Virus record (IMG/VR): IMGVR_UViG_3300032116_000404
Coordinates: 1-44,478 of that record
DNA length: 44,478 nt
From: a virus
Direction: 5' to 3' (one strand)
A model generated the notes under the pieces. It was given only the letters and a program-made list of their open reading frames with translations. It did not search any database and had not been told where the DNA came from. The position numbers and the translations under genes were made by a program. Positions 37,672 through 44,396 of this stretch are shown here, in pieces (position 1 is the stretch's first letter; every line of letters starts with the position of its first letter).

Positions 37672-38631
37672 TCAAGACCGCGGGCGGGCCGCCAGCCTGG
37701 CGTACAGCGCGTTCAGCTCGGCCACGGCCTGCTTGTGCTCGGGGTGCCCGCCGTCGAGGTACTTCTTGTTGAACTCGGCGTCGCCCCGGAGCTGGTTGAT
37801 GCGCGTCTGCGCCGCTTCCGGCGACAACAGCGCCGGGTTGTTCGGATCGCCGCCGTTGGCCGGAATGAAGGAGCCTTCCCCCATGCCGGCGCCCATCTTG
37901 ATGAGCAGTTCAAGGACTGCCGCATCGCCGATGGCCGCTTCAACCCGCGCCGCGCCTTCGGGCGTCATCTTGAGCGCCTGGAACGCTCGCGTGCCCGCCG
38001 CCTGCGCTTCGGGCCACTTGTCGCCGTACGACTGCTTGAGCGCGTTGACGGCGGCGGCGTTGGCTTCACGTGCCTGCGCATGTTGCGCCGCGATCATCTG
38101 CGGCACCTTGGCGTTCCACACGTCAGCCACCGCCTGCGCCTGCTTGGCGGTCAGCCCCGCGGTGTGGAAGGCTTCCCGGCCGATGCCTTCCAACACCATA
38201 TCCGGCTTCTCGACGCCGTTGTGTTTCAGCTCGTACTTGTCCGGTGTCTCGGGGCGGCCGAGCGTGTTGTAGAACTTATCCCACACTTCTTTCGGCGCGT
38301 CGTCCGCGGGAAGCGGCACCACGTCTTTCGCGCCGCTCAATGCCTTGTTGGCATTGTAGTACGCCGTCGCCAGGGCGTTGGGGTCCTTGTCGAACGCCTT
38401 GGCGGCGAGAAGGTCGGCGACCGGCTGCCCCACCTTCGCAGCATCGAAGTACGTCTGCGTGGTAGCCGGCGGCGGCGGAGTAGTGGCGGGCGGCGTCGTC
38501 GGGGGCGGCTGGCCACCTGCCGGGTTTCCAGCGCCAGCGGCCGCAGCGGCAGCGGCAGCGGCGGCAGCCGCGGCATCGCCACCGCCGGGGTTTCCGCCCG
38601 GCTGGCCGCCCAAGTGATCCTGTACAGACAT
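37672..38631 (-). CDS. Capsid scaffolding (assembly) protein
   Basis: This 319-aa acidic, helical protein sits between portal and capsid genes, the usual scaffold place. The N-terminus has a poly-Ala run of 13 residues and a Pro/Thr-rich stretch to about residue 60. The central part includes YYNANKALSGAKDVVPLP and ALKQSYGDKWPEAQAAG, commonly seen in podovirus scaffolds. The C-terminal segment (EFNKKYLDGGHPEHKQAVAE) is charged and would contact the capsid. It directs shell assembly and then leaves the head. Confidence 0.8.
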   Translation of the reverse strand: MSVQDHLGGQPGGNPGGGDAAAAAAAAAAAAAGAGNPAGGQPPPTTPPATTPPPPATTQTYFDAAKVGQPVADLLAAKAFDKDPNALATAYYNANKALSGAKDVVPLPADDAPKEVWDKFYNTLGRPETPDKYELKHNGVEKPDMVLEGIGREAFHTAGLTAKQAQAVADVWNAKVPQMIAAQHAQAREANAAAVNALKQSYGDKWPEAQAAGTRAFQALKMTPEGAARVEAAIGDAAVLELLIKMGAGMGEGSFIPANGGDPNNPALLSPEAAQTRINQLRGDAEFNKKYLDGGHPEHKQAVAELNALYARLAARPRS

Positions 38632-38646
38632 GGTTGGGTTCCTTAG

Positions 38647-38994
38647 TTACGAGCCGTGGTATTTCTTGTACAGCGCATCAAGGGACAGCCCGGTGAAATC
38701 CAGGATGCGCAAGAACACTTCACGTCTGCCGTCGAGCCTTGCGGCAACGTACGGGTTTTCGTGAAATGTGCTTTTGTGAGCGCGGCAGAACCGCGCAAGG
38801 TCTTCCATGAAGAAGTCCATATCGCCGGGGAACGGCACACCGTTGCGAACCCGCCAATACACTTCCTTGCGCTGCCGCAGCAGCCGCATGGCTGCGTCGT
38901 TCACGTCTTCTTCGGCGTACTTGACGAGCCGATCAAAGTGCAGATCGTCGTCGGGGTGCGCCAGGGGGTCGGCGTCGTCTTCGATGAAAGCCAT
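38647..38994 (-). CDS. Hypothetical protein in head module, 115 aa
   Basis: It begins MAFIEDDADPLAHPDDDLHF. It is acidic at the N-terminus and more basic and helical after RLLRQRKEVYWRVRNGVPFP, ending SLDALYKKYHGS. Its ATG overlaps the portal stop as TAATG, so it is translated with the portal. Short acidic proteins of this size lie between portal and scaffold in many podoviruses without a known function. It is 15 bases before the scaffold gene. Confidence 0.7.
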   Translation of the reverse strand: MAFIEDDADPLAHPDDDLHFDRLVKYAEEDVNDAAMRLLRQRKEVYWRVRNGVPFPGDMDFFMEDLARFCRAHKSTFHENPYVAARLDGRREVFLRILDFTGLSLDALYKKYHGS

Positions 38995-40691
38995 TACGCC
39001 ACCCGTGGGCTCTGCTGCGCCTTCATCATCGTGCTCGCGACGTTCGCCATGGCGGGCGCCGCATCAACAAGCTGCTGCTGCTCCGCCTGCGCCTGGCGCC
39101 CGTTGCGCTTCGCCTCCACCTTGTCGGGGGTGTTGATCCAGCGCGGGCGCACCGACTGAATGGCCGCAATCTCGGGAATGGCCTCGTCGAAGTTGATCCA
39201 GTCCAGCGTCGAGGGGTCTTGCGTCACGGTCGCGGCCTGCACCGCGACTTCGACCGTACGGGCAAAGCCGGTGACTTCCTCCATGTTCTGCGACTTGGCC
39301 AGCGGCGACGCGTACGTGATGCTGTACTCGCCGCCGGCTTCCTGCAGCTCGGGCGGCATTTCCGGCAGCAACCCGGCCTCGGCGAGAACGGCAAGCTCGC
39401 GCTCCGTCTGCGGCCCCAGGTCGTTGCTCTGCAGTGTGCCCATGGTGGGCGCCAGCAGCGCGGCCTTCTCGGCAATGTTCTCCATGACTTGCGTTGCCGT
39501 CATTTCCGGCTTCTCAAGCAGGATTTGGAACAGCGTCACGAAGAACAGATCGTCGATGTCCTTGCGTTCGTCCTGCAGCAGCCCTTCGGCCACGCGGAAG
39601 TTGCCGGTCGGCAGTGTGTCCACCAGCTTGCGGCCTTGGGCGTCGATGGCCCCGTAATTGACCGCGCCCGGCCGCAGATCGAGCCGCGAATTCAGCACGC
39701 CGTCATCGTGCGCCAGAAGCACAGGCTCGACGGCTTTCTGCCCCTGCTTGAGCAGCGTCTTCTTCATGGCCGACACGCTGCCGAGCGCCGCGTACGCCTG
39801 GTTGGCCACGGAGAAGCCGTATGTCTCGTCGGCCTCGGCGCCGAGCGTCGGGATAACCCACGGCATTGACATGTAGCCGCTGCGCTTGCCGATCCATTCC
39901 TGCGACGGCATGAACAGATAGCGCTCGGCCACCCGGTGCCGGCGCGCGTCCAGCCGCTCGGGGTCGTGATCGGACGCGTAGCACACCACGTGCACCACGT
40001 GGTACTTCGTCGTCTCGGAAGGCGTCGCCTTCTTCAATTCGGCGGCGACGATTGCCGGCAGCTTGTCTTCGGTGTAATCGTCGTTGCAGAACTTGTCACG
40101 CACCTGCCGCGCATTCAAGTACATGTCGCGGAAGACGGCGTAAATCTCGCCCTCGTGGTCAAGCAGCACATAGACGTTGCGCAGGAACACCGATCGGAAA
40201 TGCAGACCGCCGGTCGGATCGCGCCAATCCCGCTTGCGGCGGGCGATGAACTTGGGCGCCGTTCCGTACATGCCGAGCTGGCCGTACAACTGCGTCTGTG
40301 CCTGGCGGAACCGTGCGCGCGGCGCTTCCCGTTCTTGGAACAGAATGCGCGTCACTTCGTCGAAGTACTCCTGCACGGCGCGGCTGCGGTTCAGCTCGGG
40401 ATTGTCGGTGCCGAGCTTCTGGTATCGCACGCTTGCCGGCGTCATGATGCGTTCGAGCACGGCCGTGTAGGTGCGCAGCGCCTTGGCGCCGGTCGCGTCG
40501 TACGAAATGCGGCGGGCGGCCTCCGTCGCATAGTTGTACACGTCGGATGACTGCGGCGTCGTCCACGCGCTGTAGTGACGCGGGCGCAGGTGCGCCGCGG
40601 CCGTTCGCCAGTCGGGTTCGTACGGGGAGCGCAGATTGACGGCCTCCCGGTAGCTCAACACGCAGTCGCGCGCGTCCAGAAGGTTCACCAT
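38994..40691 (-). CDS. Portal (head-to-tail connector) protein, T7 gp8-like
   Basis: The 565-aa product begins MVNLLDARDCVLSYREAVNL and matches the T7-type portal pattern. DATGAKALRTYTAVLERIMT, QTQLYGQLGMYGTAPKFIAR and PWVIPTLGAEADETYGFSVA are all characteristic, as is LQSNDLGPQTERELAVLAEA. The C-terminal part is helical and Gln/Ala-rich. It forms the dodecameric ring through which DNA is packaged and exits. It follows the large terminase and a 69-aa protein. Confidence 0.85.
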   Translation of the reverse strand: MVNLLDARDCVLSYREAVNLRSPYEPDWRTAAAHLRPRHYSAWTTPQSSDVYNYATEAARRISYDATGAKALRTYTAVLERIMTPASVRYQKLGTDNPELNRSRAVQEYFDEVTRILFQEREAPRARFRQAQTQLYGQLGMYGTAPKFIARRKRDWRDPTGGLHFRSVFLRNVYVLLDHEGEIYAVFRDMYLNARQVRDKFCNDDYTEDKLPAIVAAELKKATPSETTKYHVVHVVCYASDHDPERLDARRHRVAERYLFMPSQEWIGKRSGYMSMPWVIPTLGAEADETYGFSVANQAYAALGSVSAMKKTLLKQGQKAVEPVLLAHDDGVLNSRLDLRPGAVNYGAIDAQGRKLVDTLPTGNFRVAEGLLQDERKDIDDLFFVTLFQILLEKPEMTATQVMENIAEKAALLAPTMGTLQSNDLGPQTERELAVLAEAGLLPEMPPELQEAGGEYSITYASPLAKSQNMEEVTGFARTVEVAVQAATVTQDPSTLDWINFDEAIPEIAAIQSVRPRWINTPDKVEAKRNGRQAQAEQQQLVDAAPAMANVASTMMKAQQSPRVA

Positions 40692-40694
40692 GGC

Positions 40695-40904
40695 TCAGAC
40701 CTTCCCGGCGCTGCCAAGATACTTGACCGTGCTCCCGAGCCCGGTATCGTCGCCGCGGCCGCCGGTCAGCAGCGTGAGCGTCTGCGAGCCCTGCGCCTTG
40801 CGCCGCTGCTCGGCCGCGAGGGCGCTGATGTCGGCCGCCGAGCGATCCGGCGGGGGCGGCGCCTTCTCGACGGTCGGTTGCTTGATATTGAACAAGCCGG
40901 CCAT
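40695..40904 (-). CDS. Small conserved podovirus-type protein, 69 aa
   Basis: The start follows AGGAGG on the minus strand. The product begins MAGLFNIKQPTVEKAPPPPD, with a Pro-rich N-terminus, a helical SALAAEQRRKAQGSQTLTLL middle and a Gly-rich end (GSTVKYLGSAGKV). Small proteins with an N-terminal GLF, a Pro-rich stretch and a glycine-rich LG end are common beside terminase and portal genes. Their function is unknown. It may be a minor head protein or a regulator. Confidence 0.7.
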   Translation of the reverse strand: MAGLFNIKQPTVEKAPPPPDRSAADISALAAEQRRKAQGSQTLTLLTGGRGDDTGLGSTVKYLGSAGKV

Positions 40905-40915
40905 GGCCGCGCCTC

Positions 40916-42439
40916 CTAGTGTGTCATTGGTTCGTAGTCGGTGACTGCAGTATGCCGGTTGTCGGCCCCTTTGGAAAGAGCCCGGTCCTTCCTGGCGATG
41001 TTGACGGCGAAGGTCAGGACGAAGCTATCCGCGGCGTCGGGGCTCTCGCCGCCGTTGCGCTGCTTGTAGTCTTCCTTCGGTTCCATGATCTGCCGCTGTG
41101 TGCGGCGCTCGATCCCGTATTTGATGCGCGTCATTTGCTTCATCAGCACGGGGTCTTCCGGCAGGCATCCGGCCTCCTGCATCCAGTCTCGCGCCTTCAC
41201 CCACATTTCCATGCGCTTGTTGGCGTACACCAGATGATCCGATGCCGGGGCGCCGGGGTGCACGCTGATGACGCGATACTTGCGATCCCGCATGATGTCG
41301 ATGACGCCAACACCGGGGCCGACACTCTCGATTACGATGGCGTCCGCTTTAAGCCGGTTGGCCAGCTCGCCGAGCCTGTCGGCCACCTGAATGTTGTTGA
41401 GCCCGCGGTACACGATCTGCTTGTGCGATCTGGCGTCGTTGCCCTGCCGCACCGTGAACACAGTAGCGTCGTCGCCGTAGCGCGCCACGTCCGCGCCAAT
41501 GATGACCGGGGCCGCCTGATCATAGATCAGCTCACGGCTCACGCAGTCGTTATAGAGCGACATGCTGATGAAGCCGTCAAACGCCTGATTGGGGAACTGC
41601 CCGTAAACGCGGATGCGCGCCGCGTCGCTGTCTGCGCCGTTCTTTAGGATGATGTCCATAAGCGCGGCTTTGTTGGTGTGCGACACTTCGCGGCTGTCCA
41701 CGTGCCGCAGATATGTGTACACGTCCTTGTGCTTGTCGAAGCAGTCCGCGAATTCGCCATCGGGGCGCGTCGGGTTGCCGAAGCAAAAGAAGAAGCCTTC
41801 GCCGTCCGTGAACGCACCGTCCACGACTTGCCAGACGTTCGACGTGATACCGGACGCCTCGTCGAAGATCGCGAACACCGCCTTGCCTTCGTTGTGCAGA
41901 CCGGCGAAGGCTTCGGTGTTCTGCTCGCTGACGGTCTGCGCCGACACCATGTAGTTCTTTTGCTTTTCCTCGGGGTACTGTGCGAACGTGTACGAGGATG
42001 CTGTCCAACGGAACCAATGCTTGCACAGCAAGAGCTGGTGCCACTTCGCCAGCTCGGGCCATGTCTTCGTTTCGAGCTGGTTGCCTGTATTCGCCGTAAC
42101 GACGCCGCGGGTGTCCACGCGCGTTGACATCATGAAGTGGATGATCCACGCGACGAGCGCCGACTTGCCGACACCGTGGCCTGACGCCACCGCCGAGCGC
42201 CACACGCGGTAGTCACAGCCAAGCGCTTTCAATGTCGCGTTAAGTCTGATGTGCTCGCCAAGCCGCAGTAGCAAGTCGCGCTGCCAGGGCTCGGGGCCTT
42301 TCTTGCGTTCGAGCGACGTACCTTTGACGCCCCACGGGTAAACCGCCATGACGAAGCCGTACGGATCGCCGGCAAACTGTGCGATGAACTTGGCCAGCTC
42401 GGCTTCTGTGTCAACGCTCGCGGTTGCTTCGCGTGCCAT
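40916..42439 (-). CDS. Terminase large subunit
   Basis: ATPase motifs are SGHGVGKSALVAW (Walker A, K92) and AVFAIFDEASGI (Walker B, D193-E194). The nuclease domain has IIGADVARYGDDATVF (D317), AIVIESVGPGVGVIDI (E371) and GESPDAADSFVLTF (D468, D471). At 507 aa it has the usual length and all key residues. It packages concatemeric DNA through the portal. The small subunit is not upstream on the same strand but divergent, with only 31 bases between the two start codons. Confidence 0.9.
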   Translation of the reverse strand: MAREATASVDTEAELAKFIAQFAGDPYGFVMAVYPWGVKGTSLERKKGPEPWQRDLLLRLGEHIRLNATLKALGCDYRVWRSAVASGHGVGKSALVAWIIHFMMSTRVDTRGVVTANTGNQLETKTWPELAKWHQLLLCKHWFRWTASSYTFAQYPEEKQKNYMVSAQTVSEQNTEAFAGLHNEGKAVFAIFDEASGITSNVWQVVDGAFTDGEGFFFCFGNPTRPDGEFADCFDKHKDVYTYLRHVDSREVSHTNKAALMDIILKNGADSDAARIRVYGQFPNQAFDGFISMSLYNDCVSRELIYDQAAPVIIGADVARYGDDATVFTVRQGNDARSHKQIVYRGLNNIQVADRLGELANRLKADAIVIESVGPGVGVIDIMRDRKYRVISVHPGAPASDHLVYANKRMEMWVKARDWMQEAGCLPEDPVLMKQMTRIKYGIERRTQRQIMEPKEDYKQRNGGESPDAADSFVLTFAVNIARKDRALSKGADNRHTAVTDYEPMTH

Positions 42440-42470
42440 GCTCGCTTATCTTTCCGGCAGGAGAGCCCCA

Positions 42471-42992
42471 ATGACCCGCTTGGAAGCGTACCCCATTCTT
42501 TACAGCATTATCAACCGGATCGCACAGGGCACGCCGCCGTTCCGCGCATTTCAGGAGCACGGCGTCACGCGGCAGTGGTTCCGCGGATGGATCGAGCGCG
42601 ATCCCGAGCTGCAGCGTCTCCACGAACAGGCCAAGGAAGACCAGGCCGAGACGTTGACGGAAATCCTCCTGACGATCAACCAGCCCACCGACCCGCGCGA
42701 TCCGCTGGCCATCGGTGGCGAGACTGACGCCAAGATGGCGAAGGTCATTTCCGACAACATTAAGTGGTACGCCGAAAAGCTCAAGCCCGAGAAGTACAGC
42801 AGTCGCATGGAAATCAAACACACTGTTACGGCTGACGGTGTGATTACCCAAATGCTGCGCGCCGGCATGGAGCGCATATCGCAGCTCAAGACCATCGACG
42901 CCGAGTACACCGAAGTCGTACAAGCGAGAGAGCCGGCATTGCTGCCGGCTCCCGATGTCGAAGAAGCTGTGCGCAAGCTGATGTACGGCTAG
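42471..42992 (+). CDS. Terminase small subunit-like protein, inverted in the late block
   Basis: ATG 42471 follows GGCAGGAGA (42458-42466). The 173-aa product begins MTRLEAYPILYSIINRIAQG and has FRAFQEHGVTRQWFRGWIER, a helix-turn-helix as in DNA-recognition parts of small terminases, then helical KVISDNIKWYAEKLKPEKYS, typical of the family. It is adjacent to the large subunit but on the opposite strand, the only plus-strand gene between 20 and 44 kb. Its TAG shares CTAG with the stop of the convergent gene. It would select the packaging site. Confidence 0.8.
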   Translation: MTRLEAYPILYSIINRIAQGTPPFRAFQEHGVTRQWFRGWIERDPELQRLHEQAKEDQAETLTEILLTINQPTDPRDPLAIGGETDAKMAKVISDNIKWYAEKLKPEKYSSRMEIKHTVTADGVITQMLRAGMERISQLKTIDAEYTEVVQAREPALLPAPDVEEAVRKLMYG

Positions 42993-43501
42993 CCCGGCCC
43001 GAAGTTGAGCTTGCGGCCCTCGGCGATGAACGACGACGGCGCCGACTGCTTCGGCTTCTCGGGCTCCACCAGCTCGGGCTCGATGACGGCCGGCGACGGA
43101 TCGGCGGTCGGCGCAGGAGCGACACCGGACCCTTTCGCCAGGGCGGCCTTGATCGCCGCGGCGTTGTTGGCGCGGATCGCGTCTTCCGTCTTCTTCCGCT
43201 CGGCCTCGACGGCGGCCCACGTCTCGCGCTCGGCGTCCGTCAAGCCGTCCGCGCCGCGGGCCTCGTCCGGCTTCTGCTCGTCGCCCTTGTCGCCGCCCTT
43301 GTCGCCGCCGACAGGAAGGCCGGTCCACGTGCCGGCGGTCAGCCGGCGCTGCCGTTCCTTGGCGTAGTCGCGCAGGTCGTCACCATCGAGCACCGCGGCG
43401 CCCGTATAGTGCTGCGTGAAAGCGCTGTCGATCTGCTCGTCAGTCAGTGAAGCGAAGAATTCTTCACGCGTCGGCGTGTGCGGGGTGGGTTTCTTGGCCA
43501 T
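42989..43501 (-). CDS. Hypothetical late protein, 170 aa
   Basis: It begins MAKKPTPHTPTREEFFASLT. A helical first part (DLRDYAKERQRRLTAG) is followed by a low-complexity GGDKGGDKGDE insert and a helix rich in Ala, Glu and Lys. A Pro/Glu tail ends SSFIAEGRKLNFGPG. The start follows CAGGAGAACCCC. Mixed charge and disorder suggest a virion-associated or assembly protein, but I recognise no family. A hairpin with a T-run precedes it and its stop shares CTAG with the terminase small-subunit gene. Confidence 0.65.
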   Translation of the reverse strand: MAKKPTPHTPTREEFFASLTDEQIDSAFTQHYTGAAVLDGDDLRDYAKERQRRLTAGTWTGLPVGGDKGGDKGDEQKPDEARGADGLTDAERETWAAVEAERKKTEDAIRANNAAAIKAALAKGSGVAPAPTADPSPAVIEPELVEPEKPKQSAPSSFIAEGRKLNFGPG

Positions 43502-43515
43502 GGGGTTCTCCTGTG

Positions 43516-43541
43516 AAAAGAGGGGGCGTCATTGCCCCCTC
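43516..43541 (-). terminator. Attenuator-like hairpin with T-run, minus strand
   Basis: GAGGGGGC (43520-43527) pairs with GCCCCCTC (43534-43541) around a 6-base loop. Read on the minus strand the stem is followed by TTTTC (43519-43515). The ribosome binding site of the 170-aa gene follows at once. It could partly end transcripts after the 128-aa gene. Confidence 0.55.
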
Positions 43542-43562
43542 CGATGTTCTGGCATCATGCCG

Positions 43563-43949
43563 TCACTTGTAGATGACGTTGAAGCCCACCACGTCGGCAG
43601 CCGTGAGCGCCGCCGTCGAATTGTCAGCCGCCGCGGTCGTCATGCGGTAGCCGAGCCCGAGCGAGAAGTCGAGATTGTACTTCGACAGGTCGATGTCGAT
43701 ACGCGACGTGGCGGCCACCGGCAGCGTCAGCACCGGCGTGTCGTTCTCGTCGGGCGCCGTCGCCTTGTTGTAGAACTTGATGTAGCGCGCCGCAGCCGCC
43801 GCGTTGTAGCCAATGACGCCGAGCAGCGACTTGTTGCCAGCGCTGATGAGCGTCGCATTGACCGAACCGGCCGCCGACACCAGGCGATGCACCGACACAT
43901 CGTCACCGGGCACGAGCGTGTTGCCGTTACCGTCCTTCACGGGTTCCAT
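43563..43949 (-). CDS. Probable virion structural (head decoration-type) protein, 128 aa
   Basis: The start at 43949 follows CAGGAGAACTACC; the frame stays open further but without another ribosome binding site. The product begins MEPVKDGNGNTLVPGDDVSV. A beta-rich body contains SLLGVIGYNAAAAARYIKFY, NKATAPDENDTPVLTLPVAA and LSLGLGYRMTTAAADNS-like segments. Runs of the form RYIKFYNKATAP...TPVLTLPV occur in many phage head-associated proteins. It is the first gene of the minus-strand late block, so it may be made in quantity. Confidence 0.65.
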   Translation of the reverse strand: MEPVKDGNGNTLVPGDDVSVHRLVSAAGSVNATLISAGNKSLLGVIGYNAAAAARYIKFYNKATAPDENDTPVLTLPVAATSRIDIDLSKYNLDFSLGLGYRMTTAAADNSTAALTAADVVGFNVIYK

Positions 43950-44107
43950 GGTAGTTCTCCTGTTCCGCGCCCTTTTGCGCTTCGCGCAACCTACCACTTG
44001 ACAGCCGCCCCTACAAGCTGCAGCTTCACCGCGGCGCTGCGACGGCTCATCCCCCGAGCGGCGCCCGGCGCGGCCTGGTCCTCGGGGGTGCGATCCGGCC
44101 AGCGACA

Positions 44108-44141
44108 GGGGGAGGCAGGTTCTTGCCGCCGCGCCTCCCCC
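44108..44141 (-). promoter_or_regulatory. 9-bp hairpin in late leader
   Basis: GGGGGAGGC (44108-44116) pairs perfectly with GCCTCCCCC (44133-44141) around a 16-base loop. On the minus strand it begins right at the stop of the five-codon frame 44158-44141 and precedes the first late gene by about 160 bases. There is no T-run. An attenuator or leader structure is possible. Confidence 0.55.
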
Positions 44142-44158
44142 TAGCCCCCACAGTGCAT
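44141..44158 (-). CDS. Orphan five-codon leader frame (MHCGG)
   Basis: AAGGAGAGAAGAC immediately precedes ATG 44158 on the minus strand, the same extended ribosome binding site used by several early genes. The frame ends after Met-His-Cys-Gly-Gly. A hairpin starts at its stop codon. It may be a leader peptide that tunes the late transcript, or the relic of a gene lost from this place. Translation is likely from the signal, function is not shown. Confidence 0.35.
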   Translation of the reverse strand: MHCGG

Positions 44159-44190
44159 GTCTTCTCTCCTTCCCTGATGACCACCCACTT

Positions 44191-44225
44191 AACGCCCTTG
44201 GCCAACGCCGGGGGCGTTTCTTTTT
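44191..44225 (+). terminator. Rho-independent terminator, plus strand
   Basis: AACGCCC (44191-44197) pairs with GGGCGTT (44212-44218) around a 14-base loop and is followed by TTTCTTTTT (44217-44225). On the minus strand there is no T-run, so it acts on plus-strand transcripts. The only plus-strand gene upstream is the small terminase at 42471, so it probably ends that transcript after crossing two minus-strand genes. Confidence 0.7.
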
Positions 44226-44238
44226 GTGCCAAGGCGCT

Positions 44239-44247
44239 AGTTTAGCA
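44239..44247 (-). promoter_or_regulatory. Possible extended -10 late promoter
   Basis: Read on the minus strand, TGCTAAACT gives a TGn extension and a four-of-six match to TATAAT. No -35 box is evident 17 bp upstream. It lies between the iteron array and the first late gene, where a leftward late promoter is expected. The terminator stem at 44191 would be transcribed from its inactive side. Confidence 0.25.
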
Positions 44248-44284
44248 TTTTGGCACTGTGGGGGCTTTGAGCGGGTGGGCCTGC

Positions 44285-44396
44285 TGACATATTGGCAGGA
44301 TGACATATTGGCAGGATGACACATTGGCAAATTAGCAAATTGGTAAATTAGCAAATTGGTAAATTAGCAAATTGGTAAATTAGCAAATTGGCACTA
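44285..44396. repeat. Seven tandem 16-bp iterons
   Basis: Units start at 44285, 44301, 44317, 44333, 44349, 44365 and 44381. Units 1-2 are TGACATATTGGCAGGA, unit 3 TGACACATTGGCAAAT, units 4-6 TAGCAAATTGGTAAAT and unit 7 TAGCAAATTGGCACTA. The invariant core is ATTGG(C/T)A. The array is AT-rich in a GC-rich genome, a feature of replication origins and repressor sites. A related copy without tandem neighbours lies at 44242-44256. Left-end relatives lie at 7-20, 177-205, 302-315 and 619-632. Confidence 0.85.

Noticed and set aside
36527-38272. 581-aa plus-strand frame opposite capsid and scaffold genes
   Set aside because: It spans several minus-strand genes and an intergenic hairpin, and has no start signal or recognisable domain.
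44285-44396. CRISPR array
   Set aside because: The repeats are directly adjacent 16-bp units without spacers and no cas genes are present. They are iterons.
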